Source: Saccharothrix saharensis
GTDB taxonomy: Bacteria; Actinomycetota; Actinomycetes; Mycobacteriales; Pseudonocardiaceae
Direction: 5' to 3'
DNA length: 64,000 nucleotides
Assembly: GCF_006716745.1 (NCBI RefSeq)
Contig: NZ_VFPP01000001.1
Location: forward strand, 992,001-1,056,000
Below are positions 26,233-33,743 of this stretch, piece by piece. How positions within the stretch are numbered: the stretch's first letter is position 1; each line of letters starts with the position of its first letter. Under the pieces are notes generated by a model, which did not search any database, had not been told where the DNA came from, and worked only from the letters and a program-made list of their open reading frames with translations. The translations under genes and the position numbers were made by a program.

Positions 26233-26899
26233 CGACCTGGCGCGGCTGACCGCGCCCACGGAATTCCTGGACCACGACTCCGCGCCCGTCCAGGAGTTCA
26301 TCGACGTCGCGGTCGCGGATCGCGGTGCCGACAAGCGGGAACTGGCGGTCTCGCTGTACTACGCGGTCCGGGACGACGTGTTCTACGAGGTCTACGGGGC
26401 GGACCTGTCCCGTGACGGGTTCAGGGCCAGTTCCGTCGCGACCCGCAAGCAGGGGTTCTGCCTGCACAAGTCGGTGTTGTACGCGGCGTGCTGCCGCGCG
26501 GTGGGCATCCCGGCGCGCTTGCACTACGGCAAGGTCCGCAACCACCTGGCGTCCGACCGGCTGCGCGCGCACATCGGCGGCGACGTGTTCTTCCACGGCC
26601 TGACCGCCGTGCACCTCGACGGCAGGTGGGTCAAGGCGACACCGGTCTTCAACGGGCTGCTGTGCAAGCTCTACGGGCTCAAGCCGCTGGAGTTCGACGG
26701 CGTCCACGACAGCCTCCACCACCCGTTCGACGAGGACGGGCGCAAGAGCATGGAGTTCCTGGTCGACCACGGCGGCTTCGACGACCTGCCGTACGAGTTC
26801 GTGATGGACCAGATGCGGACCAACCACCCCGACTTCCTCGACCCGGAGGGCACGGGCACCGTTCGTGGCGGCTCCCTGGCCGCCGAGGCGACCAGGTGA
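26225..26899 (+). CDS. Transglutaminase-like cysteine-protein
   Basis: Cytosolic 224-aa protein with the transglutaminase/arylamine-acetyltransferase-like core: nucleophile Cys79 in KQGFCLHKSVLYAACCRAVGIPARLHYG and His124 in FFHGLTAVHLDGRWVKATP. The position that normally holds the catalytic Asp after the Trp seems to be Ala138. Such domains can move acyl groups from thioesters to amines, so release or transfer of the carrier-bound product is conceivable. The GTG overlaps the dehydrogenase stop by 8 bp, showing tight coupling. Exact function unknown. Confidence 0.8.
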   Translation: MTDDLARLTAPTEFLDHDSAPVQEFIDVAVADRGADKRELAVSLYYAVRDDVFYEVYGADLSRDGFRASSVATRKQGFCLHKSVLYAACCRAVGIPARLHYGKVRNHLASDRLRAHIGGDVFFHGLTAVHLDGRWVKATPVFNGLLCKLYGLKPLEFDGVHDSLHHPFDEDGRKSMEFLVDHGGFDDLPYEFVMDQMRTNHPDFLDPEGTGTVRGGSLAAEATR

Positions 26900-26921
26900 C
26901 GGCCCGGAAGGAGGACGCACG

Positions 26922-27722
26922 ATGACCGAACCCTCCCGCGTCCCGGACGACGGTTGGCGCGCCCGCGCCCGGATCGGTGTGGTCGTGCCGCACGCCGACG
27001 TCGGCCCGGAGTCCGAGATGCAGGCACTCGCACCACGTGACGTCGTGATCCACGGCTCCCGCGTCCACTTCGGCGCGATGCGGGCGGGCGGCGAGATGGA
27101 CCCCAAGATCCCGCACGCGCCGGTACGGGCGTTCGTCGAACCACCGCACGTCGACACGGCCGTCGACCTGCTCGCCGCCGCGCCGCTCGACGTGATCGCG
27201 CTCGGCTTCACCAGTTCCGCGTACGTCCTGGGCGCGGCCGGCGAGAAGGACCTGTTCGACCGGTTGGGCGAGCACGCCCGGGGCCTGCCGATCACCGGCA
27301 CCACCAGGGCGGCGGTGGCGGGCTTCGCCGCCCTGGGTGCCCGCCGCATCGCCGTCGTCAACCCGCCGTGGTTCGACGACGAGCTGTCCGGCCTCGGCGC
27401 CGACTACTTCGCCGAGCACGGCCTGGACGTCGTGCAGCACGGCCCGTGCGGGCTGCCGAGCGACCAGAAGCTGATCACCCCGGGAGCGCTGTCGGACTGG
27501 ATCCGCACCGCGGTCGCCCGCGCCGAGCCGGACGCCGTCCTCGTCGCCGGCAACGGCATCCGCGCGGTGGGTGTGATCGACGCCCTGGAACGCGACTGCG
27601 ACTTCGCCGTCCTGACCGCGAACCAGGTGCTGCTCTGGCACTCCCTCCACCTCGCGGGCGCCGGCCACGTGCTGCCCGAGATCACCGACTACGGCCGCTT
27701 GTTCACCGTGACCCCGACCTGA
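26922..27722 (+). CDS. Asp/Glu racemase / maleate-isomerase-fold protein lacking both catalytic Cys
   Basis: A 266-aa two-lobed protein of the Asp/Glu/hydantoin racemase superfamily, closest in layout to maleate isomerase and arylmalonate decarboxylase: IGVVVPHADVGPESEMQALAP at the start, ALGFTSSAYVLGAAGE and LVAGNGIRAVGVIDALE. Those last two motifs normally carry the catalytic cysteines (ACTS and CTNLR-like); here they read FTS and GNG, so neither Cys is present. It may be a repurposed enzyme or a structural partner. ATG is preceded by GGAGG. Last gene of the unit before a strong terminator. Confidence 0.82.
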   Translation: MTEPSRVPDDGWRARARIGVVVPHADVGPESEMQALAPRDVVIHGSRVHFGAMRAGGEMDPKIPHAPVRAFVEPPHVDTAVDLLAAAPLDVIALGFTSSAYVLGAAGEKDLFDRLGEHARGLPITGTTRAAVAGFAALGARRIAVVNPPWFDDELSGLGADYFAEHGLDVVQHGPCGLPSDQKLITPGALSDWIRTAVARAEPDAVLVAGNGIRAVGVIDALERDCDFAVLTANQVLLWHSLHLAGAGHVLPEITDYGRLFTVTPT

Positions 27723-27744
27723 GCCGTCAGTACCGCGCCCAGGG

Positions 27745-27790
27745 CGACCCGGCTGTCTCCCCGAAGGGTGGCGGGGAGGCAACCGGGTCG
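27745..27790. terminator. Strong bidirectional terminator
   Basis: Outer arms CGACCCGG (27745-27752) and CCGGGTCG (27783-27790) and inner arms CTCCCC (27757-27762) and GGGGAG (27773-27778) form one long stem. It lies between the convergent biosynthetic unit and the AraC-type gene. Confidence 0.7.
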
Positions 27791-27795
27791 GTTCG

Positions 27796-28665
27796 TCACG
27801 CCGGTTCGACCGGCAGCCACAGCTCGCACGTCGCGGTGGTGAAGTCGGCTGAGCGGTCGAGGACGGTGACGATGGAGGGGCCCGGGCGCAGGCGCCAGGG
27901 GTTGGACGGGAACCACTCGGTCGCGGTGGCGGCCCAGGTGGTCTGCAGGGCCTGCGGGTACGGACCGGTGCTGCGGAAGACCGCCCACCGGCCGGGCGGC
28001 ACCTCGATGCCGTCCAGGTCGTCCGGGACCGACGCGTCCGGGGACACCGCGACCCCGTGCAGGTAGGTCAGCTCGCTGCCCTCGGTGGCATCGGGGTCGA
28101 GGTCGTCGCAGACCTGCAACAAGCCCGGCGGCTCGGTGTCGCCGAGGGACTTGAGCCGGACGTGCTCCTCCGGCGGCAGCGCGGTGATGTGCTGCTGGAT
28201 GTGCGGGTTGACCCCGTGGTGGATGAGCGGGACGCGGGTGGCGTGCCCGACCAGCCGGAACGCGGGGCGGTCGATGATGCGGGTGTCCATGGGGGTCGTC
28301 CCTTCGACGGTCAGGCGGAACCTGAGCTGCGGTTGTGCGCGAAGAGGACCTCCGTCACGGCGGACGTCGCCGGGGTTGGCGCCGTGGACCGCCCGGAACG
28401 CGCGGCCGAACGCCTCGGTCGAGCCGTAGCCGTGCCGGACCGCGATGCCGAGCAGGTCGTCCTCGCCGCGGACGACGTCGCCCGCGGCGACGGTCATGCG
28501 GCGACGGCGCACGTACTCCGACAGCGGCATGCCCGCCAGCGACGAGAACATCCGCCGCAGGTGGTACCCGGTCGTGCCGAGCTCCTTGGCCAACCCGTCG
28601 ACGTCGTGCTCCTCGCCCAAGCGCTCCTCCACGTGGTCGACGAGCCGGTTCAGTGCCGAGATCAC
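27796..28665 (-). CDS. AraC-family regulator with GyrI-like ligand-binding domain
   Basis: Regulator of 289 aa. The N-terminal AraC helix-turn-helix pair spans about 1-105 (LAKELGTTGYHLRRMFSSLAGMPLSEYVRRRRM, GYGSTEAFGRAFRAVHGANPG). The C-terminal half (about 125-289) is a GyrI/SOUL-like domain (RLVGHATRVPLIHHG, VPPGRWAVFRSTGPYPQALQTTW, ELWLPVEP) as in Rob and BmrR-type drug sensors. GTG start with GGAGGA upstream. No intact target gene adjoins, since the upstream flank carries gene remnants. Confidence 0.9.
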   Translation of the reverse strand: MISALNRLVDHVEERLGEEHDVDGLAKELGTTGYHLRRMFSSLAGMPLSEYVRRRRMTVAAGDVVRGEDDLLGIAVRHGYGSTEAFGRAFRAVHGANPGDVRRDGGPLRAQPQLRFRLTVEGTTPMDTRIIDRPAFRLVGHATRVPLIHHGVNPHIQQHITALPPEEHVRLKSLGDTEPPGLLQVCDDLDPDATEGSELTYLHGVAVSPDASVPDDLDGIEVPPGRWAVFRSTGPYPQALQTTWAATATEWFPSNPWRLRPGPSIVTVLDRSADFTTATCELWLPVEPA

Positions 28666-28755
28666 GGGTCCTCCCTTCACCGACCACCCTGACCGACCGC
28701 ACCCCGTCCCCGCCCGATCGCGGCGAACCGGTCCGATCATGTCCCGGACGCCGGC

Positions 28756-28872
28756 TCACCGCGCGGCGGTGGGCACCCGCGCGCGGCCCGGTGTCCACCA
28801 GGTGCGCTCGCCGAGCAGCGCCATCGTGGCCGGGACGAGGAGGCAGCGCACGACGGTCGCGTCCACGGCGGT
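28756..28872 (-). pseudogene. C-terminal remnant of an MMPL-family transporter
   Basis: The minus strand encodes VDATVVRCLLVPATMALLGE and then TWWTPGR before a stop at 28756. This is the characteristic last helix and tail of MMPL/RND lipid transporters. All upstream sequence is missing: at about 28872 the similarity ends and a different gene fragment begins on the other strand. Only the terminal 35-40 codons of a gene usually over 2 kb remain. Confidence 0.65.
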
Positions 28873-29386
28873 GCTCGGTGGCACGGAGGCCGAGGCGCGG
28901 GCGCTGGCCGACGAGCTGGACGGGTTGATCATCCCGGCACGGGCGGTGCGGCAGCTCACCGAGCTGATCGGCGTCGACCTGACCGACCACCCGCTGGACG
29001 CGCGGCTGCCGGAGTTCCCGCCGGTCAGCCACGTCAACGGGGCGAAGAGCCGGTTCGAGCTGGTGCGCGACCTGGCGCAGCGGGAAGGGCTGACGTTGCG
29101 CCAACTGCTCGGGCGCCTCGGCGGCGGGCGCGGGCACCAGGTCGTCGCCGGCACGCCCGAGCAGGTCGCCGACCACATCGAGCTGTGGTTCACCACGGGC
29201 GCGGCGGACGGCTTCAACGTGATGGCGCCGCTGCTGCCGTCGGGGTTGGAGGACTTCGTGGACCACGTCGTGCCGCTGCTGCGGGCCCGAGGCCTGTTCC
29301 GCTCCGAGTACACCGGCCGGACGCTGCGCGAGCACTACGGCCTGCCGCGCCCGGTCAGCCGTTACACGGCGACCGCGTCGGTCTGA
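28870..29386 (+). pseudogene. C-terminal remnant of an LLM-class flavin monooxygenase (NtaA/SnaA/DszA type)
   Basis: The open frame from about 28870 encodes GGTEAEARALADELDGL, GVDLTDHPLDARLPEFP, GHQVVAGTPEQVADHIELWF, ADGFNVMAPLLPSGLEDFVD and RGLFRSEYTGRTLREHYGL, the last 170 residues of nitrilotriacetate-monooxygenase-like proteins (usually 420-450 aa). The flavin-binding N-terminal two thirds are absent and no start codon with a ribosome site precedes the similarity. It abuts the MMPL remnant, so a deletion joined two dead genes here. Confidence 0.7.
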
Positions 29387-29394
29387 GTTCCGGC

Positions 29395-29421
29395 CTGCCG
29401 GGCGGTGCTCCCGCCCGGCAG
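29395..29421. terminator. Perfect hairpin between convergent units
   Basis: Arms CTGCCGGGCGG (29395-29405) and CCGCCCGGCAG (29411-29421) with a 5-nt loop lie just after the monooxygenase remnant and before the stop of the minus-strand regulator at 29426. Confidence 0.65.
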
Positions 29422-29425
29422 AACG

Positions 29426-30274
29426 TCACCCGCGGACCCGGGCGTGCCCGGCGGGGTGCGCGTCACCGCGGTCCACGTCCAGGGCCCCGAGCAGGCGCAG
29501 CCCGTCCTCGGCGGGACTGCCCGCGGGCGCGGACAGCACCAGCAGTTCCAGGCCCGAGTCGTCCGGCAACGCGAAGTTCTCCTGGTGCAGCTCCAGCGGT
29601 CCGACCAGCGGGTGCCGGTAGGCCTTGCGGCCGTGCGTGCGGGCGCGCACGTCGGCGCGGGCCCAGAGGCGGCGGAAGCGCTCGCTGCCCATCGCCAGCT
29701 CGCCGACGAGCGAGGCCAGTCGGGGGTCGTCGGGATATTTGCCGGCCGCCAGGCGCAGGTGGCCGACCACGTCGCGGGTGCACCCCTCCCAGTCCGCGTA
29801 GAGCCCGGACTCGCCCTCCTCGAGGAAGAGGTGGCGCGCGGTGTTCAGGCCCGGCATCGGGCGGTCGAACAGCAGGCCCGCGAGGCGGTTCCCGGCGAGC
29901 ACGTCCAGGCGGTGGTCCATGATCACCGCCGGGGCGTGCGCCACCAGGCCGAGGACGCGCAGCAGGTCCGGTCGCAGCCGCCCGCCCGGCACGGGCGCGC
30001 GGCGGCGGCGTTGCCGGGCGAGCCGGCCGAGGTGCCCGCGTTCGGTCTCGTCGAGGCCGAGGATGCGGGCGAGCGCGTCGAGGACCTGTTCGGACGGCTG
30101 GGTCGCGCGGCCCTGTTCGAGGCGCACGTAGTAGTCGACGCTGACGCCGGACAGGTGGGCGACCTCCTCGCGGCGCAGCCCCGCGACCCGGCGACGGCTG
30201 TCCGCGGGGATGCCGACGGCCGCCGGGTCGACCCGGGCGCGCCGGGTGCGCAGGAAGCTCGCGAGGTCGTCCAT
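29426..30274 (-). CDS. XRE-type regulator with MmyB-like ligand-binding domain
   Basis: Regulator of 282 aa. The N-terminal helix-turn-helix (about 5-75) shows RRVAGLRREEVAHLSGVSVDYYVRLEQGR, the typical MmyB-group start, followed by a C-terminal PAS-like MmyB domain (PAVIMDHRLDVLAGNRLAGLLF, ELHQENFALPDDSGLELLVL) thought to bind fatty-acid-like ligands. ATG at 30274 gives the usual N-terminus. It is divergent from the quinone reductase gene, a recurrent pairing in which the regulator represses the oxidoreductase. Confidence 0.9.
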   Translation of the reverse strand: MDDLASFLRTRRARVDPAAVGIPADSRRRVAGLRREEVAHLSGVSVDYYVRLEQGRATQPSEQVLDALARILGLDETERGHLGRLARQRRRRAPVPGGRLRPDLLRVLGLVAHAPAVIMDHRLDVLAGNRLAGLLFDRPMPGLNTARHLFLEEGESGLYADWEGCTRDVVGHLRLAAGKYPDDPRLASLVGELAMGSERFRRLWARADVRARTHGRKAYRHPLVGPLELHQENFALPDDSGLELLVLSAPAGSPAEDGLRLLGALDVDRGDAHPAGHARVRG

Positions 30275-30412
30275 GACCCCAGTATGACGTCGGCGACGCC
30301 GGTGAAGGTGGTCCTGCCGGTACCAGGAAGCCCGGTCCGACGGACGAGGCGCCCCTGAACGACGGCCGCCGCGGCACCCAGCATCGGAGGCACCCGATCC
30401 GAAGGAGTCCCC

Positions 30413-31192
30413 GTGAAGACGCTGATCGTGCACGCCCACCCGGAGCCGAGGTCGCTCAACGGCTCGCTGAAGGACCTGGCCGTGTCCACGTTGGAGGAAG
30501 CCGGGCACGACGTGCGGGTGAGCGACCTGTACGCGATGAACTGGAAGGCGGTCGTGGACGCCGCGGACTACGGCCCGCACGCGTCGAGCCCGTTGCGGGT
30601 CGCCGCGGACTCGGGCCGGGCTTTCGACGCCGGGACGCTCACCCCGGACGTCCGCGCCGAGCAGGAGAAGCTGCTGTGGGCCGACACGATCGTGTTCCAG
30701 TTCCCGCTGTGGTGGTACGGCATGCCCGCGATCCTCAAGGGGTGGGTCGACCGGGTGTTCACCTACCACTTCGCGTACGGCGTCGGCGAGCACAGCGCCA
30801 CCGAGTACGGCGAGCGCTTCGGCGAAGGCACCCTGGCGGGCCGCAGGGCGCTGCTGTCGGTGACCGCGGGCGGCCCGGAGTCGCACTACGCCGCGCGCGG
30901 GATCAACGGCCCCATCGACGACCTGCTGTTCCCGATCCAGCACGGCGTCCTCTACTACCCGGGCATCGAGGTGCTGCCGCCGTTCGTGCTGTACGGCACC
31001 GACCGGATGACCACCGAGGACTACCCGGACGTCGCCAAGGCGTGGCGGGAGCGCCTGCTCACCCTGGACTCGACCGAGCCGATCGCGTTCCGGCGGCAGA
31101 ACGCCGGCGACTACGAGATCCCCTCGCTGCACCTGAAGGAAGGGCTGGAACCCGCGGGCCGCTCGGGGTTCGGGCTCCACGTGCGCGGCTGA
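30413..31192 (+). CDS. Flavodoxin-fold NAD(P)H:quinone oxidoreductase
   Basis: Cytosolic FMN/FAD reductase of 259 aa (NQO1/MdaB/KefF family): MKTLIVHAHPEPRSLNGSL binds the flavin phosphate, FQFPLWWYGMPAILKGWVDRV and SVTAGGPESHY complete the site. It reduces quinones by two electrons, protecting against redox stress. GTG start with GAAGGAG upstream. Controlled most likely by the divergent MmyB-like regulator (138 bp between the starts). Confidence 0.92.
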   Translation: MKTLIVHAHPEPRSLNGSLKDLAVSTLEEAGHDVRVSDLYAMNWKAVVDAADYGPHASSPLRVAADSGRAFDAGTLTPDVRAEQEKLLWADTIVFQFPLWWYGMPAILKGWVDRVFTYHFAYGVGEHSATEYGERFGEGTLAGRRALLSVTAGGPESHYAARGINGPIDDLLFPIQHGVLYYPGIEVLPPFVLYGTDRMTTEDYPDVAKAWRERLLTLDSTEPIAFRRQNAGDYEIPSLHLKEGLEPAGRSGFGLHVRG

Positions 31193-31483
31193 CCGTCCTG
31201 GGCGGCGGAGGGCGGCACACCGGGATCTCCCGTCCCGCCAGGAAGGACGACGTCGGAAGTTCACGGGGCCGGCGTACGAGTCCAGCGTCGAGCACCTCGT
31301 GACGGAGGAGGACAAGCCCAGCCGGGGCGAGGTCGCTCCCGGATGAGTGAGTGGCGCGGGTGGGCGTCGGTCGGCTGAACCGGTGCGGTCGGGGCGGGAA
31401 CCACCGCGGGTCCGCCTCCGACTGAATCTGACGAGGAAGGCGCATCGGCGGCGCGTCGTCCCGGGTCGTGGAGGTGGTGGCGG

Positions 31484-32509
31484 ATGGTCTCCGCGAAGGC
31501 AGCGGTCGAGGGGGCGCGACGCGGGGTCGGGTTGCGCGCGGACCTGCGGACGGCGGTGGTCGACGCGGTGGCCGCGTCGGTGATCACGGCGGTGATCTTC
31601 GCGTGGCTGTACGCGCGGGTGCGGAACGGGACGTCCGCGACCGTCGCGGTGATGCCGTTCCTGGCCGACGCCGACAGCTACCCGATGTACTGGTTGTGCC
31701 AGGCGTTCGGCTGGACGGCGCTGCTCTGGGCGTGGTTGACGACGATGCTCGGGCTCGTCCGGTCGGCCGCGCGACCCGCGTGGCTGCGCGTGCCCCCCGT
31801 GGCGGTCGAGCGGTGGCACCGCGCCACCAGCCTGACCACGATCGGGTTGATGTTCGCGCACGCGTTCTGGTTCTTCGCCGAGCTGGTGCGGGTCAACGAG
31901 CACGGGCTGGGCTGGGCGGGCCGCCTCGGCAGCGCGTTCGTCGAGGTGTTCGTGCCCGGAGGTTACCCCTCCGGCACGGGTCGGGTCGCGGTGCTGCTCG
32001 GGTTGCTGGCGTTCTACCTGGCCATTCCGCTGGGGCTCGCCTACTACCTGCGCGCCCGCACGGGCGCACGCGTGTGGCGGGCCCTGCACCGGTTCGTCCT
32101 CGCCGTGTACGTGCTCAGCGTCTGGCACACCCTGCTGTACGGCACGAACGTGTGGTTCGACGGTTGGCCGCGCACCACCCTGTGGCTGCTGCAACTGCCG
32201 GTCGCCGTGCTGCTGCTGGCGCGGTTGCTCGCACCCGGTCGTCCCAGCGAACGGTTCGGCCGGGCCCGCGGTGCCCTGGCGGTGGGGCGGCGGGTCGCGG
32301 CACTCGCGGTGGTGCCGGCCACCGCCGCGGTCCTGATCGCCGTGGTGGTCAGCGGTCGTGACGGTGGCCGGACGCCCGGCGCCCGCCACAGCGCCGGCCT
32401 GTCGGTGCAGCCCTGGATGGTGTGGACCGGGACGGCGGTCTTCGCGCTGGCCGTGGTCCTGGCGGTCGGCGTGGCACGCCGGGCGGAGCGCGCCGAACGG
32501 TCCTCGTGA
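31484..32509 (+). CDS. Ferric-reductase-like transmembrane haem protein
   Basis: Integral membrane protein of 341 aa with about seven helices. Two helices carry spaced His pairs suited to two haems: ERWHRATSLTTIGLMFAHAF and ALHRFVLAVYVLSVWHTLLYG. This fits the ferric reductase-like (FRE/NOX/MsrQ) membrane domain. No flavin/NAD domain is fused, and no separate reductase gene follows, so the electron donor is unknown. A further helix at about 308-330 ends in an Arg-rich tail. ATG has GGAGGTGG upstream. Confidence 0.8.
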   Translation: MVSAKAAVEGARRGVGLRADLRTAVVDAVAASVITAVIFAWLYARVRNGTSATVAVMPFLADADSYPMYWLCQAFGWTALLWAWLTTMLGLVRSAARPAWLRVPPVAVERWHRATSLTTIGLMFAHAFWFFAELVRVNEHGLGWAGRLGSAFVEVFVPGGYPSGTGRVAVLLGLLAFYLAIPLGLAYYLRARTGARVWRALHRFVLAVYVLSVWHTLLYGTNVWFDGWPRTTLWLLQLPVAVLLLARLLAPGRPSERFGRARGALAVGRRVAALAVVPATAAVLIAVVVSGRDGGRTPGARHSAGLSVQPWMVWTGTAVFALAVVLAVGVARRAERAERSS

Positions 32510-32849
32510 CGTCGGCCCGGGACGAGCGGAGCGCCGTGCACTGGCGCGAGGACGACGGCCTATGGGTCGGCTCCGCGGAGGTGGTGTTTCCGAGCCGGCG
32601 CAGCGAGGAGGCCGCGGAGCCGGGCGCCACCGCATCGTTGCCGCAGGTCTCCTCCGTGTGCGAGCACCCGGATCCCGGCCCCGACCACCGCCTCCTCGTC
32701 GTCCTCGACGAAAGCAGGGTCGACGGTCGCGGATGGATCACCGGGAGAGGACGTCCCGGGCGACCAGGCGCCGGTCGCGGAAGCACAGCCGCTGGACCTC
32801 GAGGCCCGATGGCGGGAAACCGGCCGTGGACCGGCGGGACTCGCAGCCG
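32510..32849. other. Gap without a convincing gene
   Basis: 340 bp between the ferric-reductase-like gene and the HNH gene. A GTG at 32506 overlapping the previous stop opens a frame (VTSARDERSAVHWRED...), but its second half is simply antisense to the HNH gene and it has no family resemblance, so I do not call it. No promoter or repeat is evident. Confidence 0.4.
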
Positions 32850-33242
32850 TCACCGCACTTCGTCGTGCTCGGGGCTCCCGGCGACAGCGGGGCCCGCGAA
32901 CCGCGGCGCCAACTCGGCGTTCACCTCCACGTGGCGGAGCAGGAAGGCGCGCTCGTCCAACCGCTTCCGCCGCATCCACCCGGTCACCTCGGCGTTGCAC
33001 TTGCTCGCGTTGCACGACGCGCACGCGGGCACGATGTTGCCGAGCGTGTACCGACCCCCGCGCGACAACGCCTGCACGCAGTCCTTCTGGAGGGGGACAC
33101 CACTGGCACCGCAGTAGGCGCAGCCACCCCAGGCCGCTTTCACCGCCGTCCACTCCGCGGCGGAGAGGTCGTTCTCGACGCGTCGCATCCGGCGCACCCG
33201 CTTGCGCGCCGCACGCGCCCTCCTGCTACCTCCGACGGCCAT
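32850..33242 (-). CDS. HNH-type zinc endonuclease-like protein with altered motif
   Basis: Basic 130-aa protein. An Arg-rich N-terminus precedes an HNH fold with two zinc knuckles: CAYCG, then CVQALSRGGRYTLGNIVPAC, then CASCNASK. The family pattern has D-H-V at the start of the beta hairpin; here it is D-C-V, so the first catalytic His is Cys, while the Asn and the four zinc Cys remain. Activity is therefore uncertain. ATG at 33242 is used; an upstream GTG is possible. The VOC gene lies 48 bp upstream on the same strand. Confidence 0.75.
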   Translation of the reverse strand: MAVGGSRRARAARKRVRRMRRVENDLSAAEWTAVKAAWGGCAYCGASGVPLQKDCVQALSRGGRYTLGNIVPACASCNASKCNAEVTGWMRRKRLDERAFLLRHVEVNAELAPRFAGPAVAGSPEHDEVR

Positions 33243-33289
33243 GCGCGCGACCTTAACGCCATCACCCGTCCGTGACGGGCCGCGGGCGG

Positions 33290-33655
33290 TCAGTTCACGC
33301 AGAGGCAGAACGGGTGGCCGGCGGGGTCGAGGAAGACCCGGAAGGTCGTGCCGGGCTGGTGCGGGTGCCTGGTCGCGCCGAGGTCGAGCACCGCGGCTTC
33401 GGCCACGTCGAGATCGTCCACCACGACGTCCAGGTGCATCTGCTGGGGCAGTTCCTGGGTCGGCCAGGACGGCGGTGCGTAGCCCTCCACCTGCTGGAAC
33501 GAGATGCACTGACCGTGGTCGGCGCGGACGTCCGCCCAGTCGTCCGAGACGTCGACCTTCCAGTCCAGCATCGCGCCGTAGAACTCCGCGAGCGCACGGG
33601 GGTCGGGGCAGTCGATGACGATGCCGGGAAAGCGAGCGATAGCCATGCCGGGCAT
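33290..33655 (-). CDS. VOC/glyoxalase-like domain protein
   Basis: Protein of 118-121 aa with the glyoxalase_6 pattern: FPGIVIDCPDPRALAEFYGAMLDWKV at the N-terminus, MHLDVVVDDLDVAEAAVLDLGATR in the middle and FRVFLDPAGHPFCLCVN at the end. Such single-domain proteins are dioxygenase- or resistance-like and mostly uncharacterised. Two in-frame ATGs (33655 and 33646) are possible; neither has a clear ribosome site. Confidence 0.85.
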   Translation of the reverse strand: MPGMAIARFPGIVIDCPDPRALAEFYGAMLDWKVDVSDDWADVRADHGQCISFQQVEGYAPPSWPTQELPQQMHLDVVVDDLDVAEAAVLDLGATRHPHQPGTTFRVFLDPAGHPFCLCVN

Positions 33656-33743
33656 CGTAAGAGCGGTTCCGGACGATCTGCGTCCGGAACCGTCCGGTTG
33701 TCACGCGCCAGGGCGGTCCGGGCGGTGATGGCAGAATCCGGGC

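Noticed and set aside
31193..31483. Short coding-like stretch near 31258-31345 (VEHLVTEED)
   Set aside because: No start, no ribosome site and too short to assign; may be debris but cannot be supported.
32506..33117. A 203-codon frame overlapping the ferric-reductase-like gene by 4 bp
   Set aside because: Its second half is antisense to the HNH gene and no family resemblance is seen.
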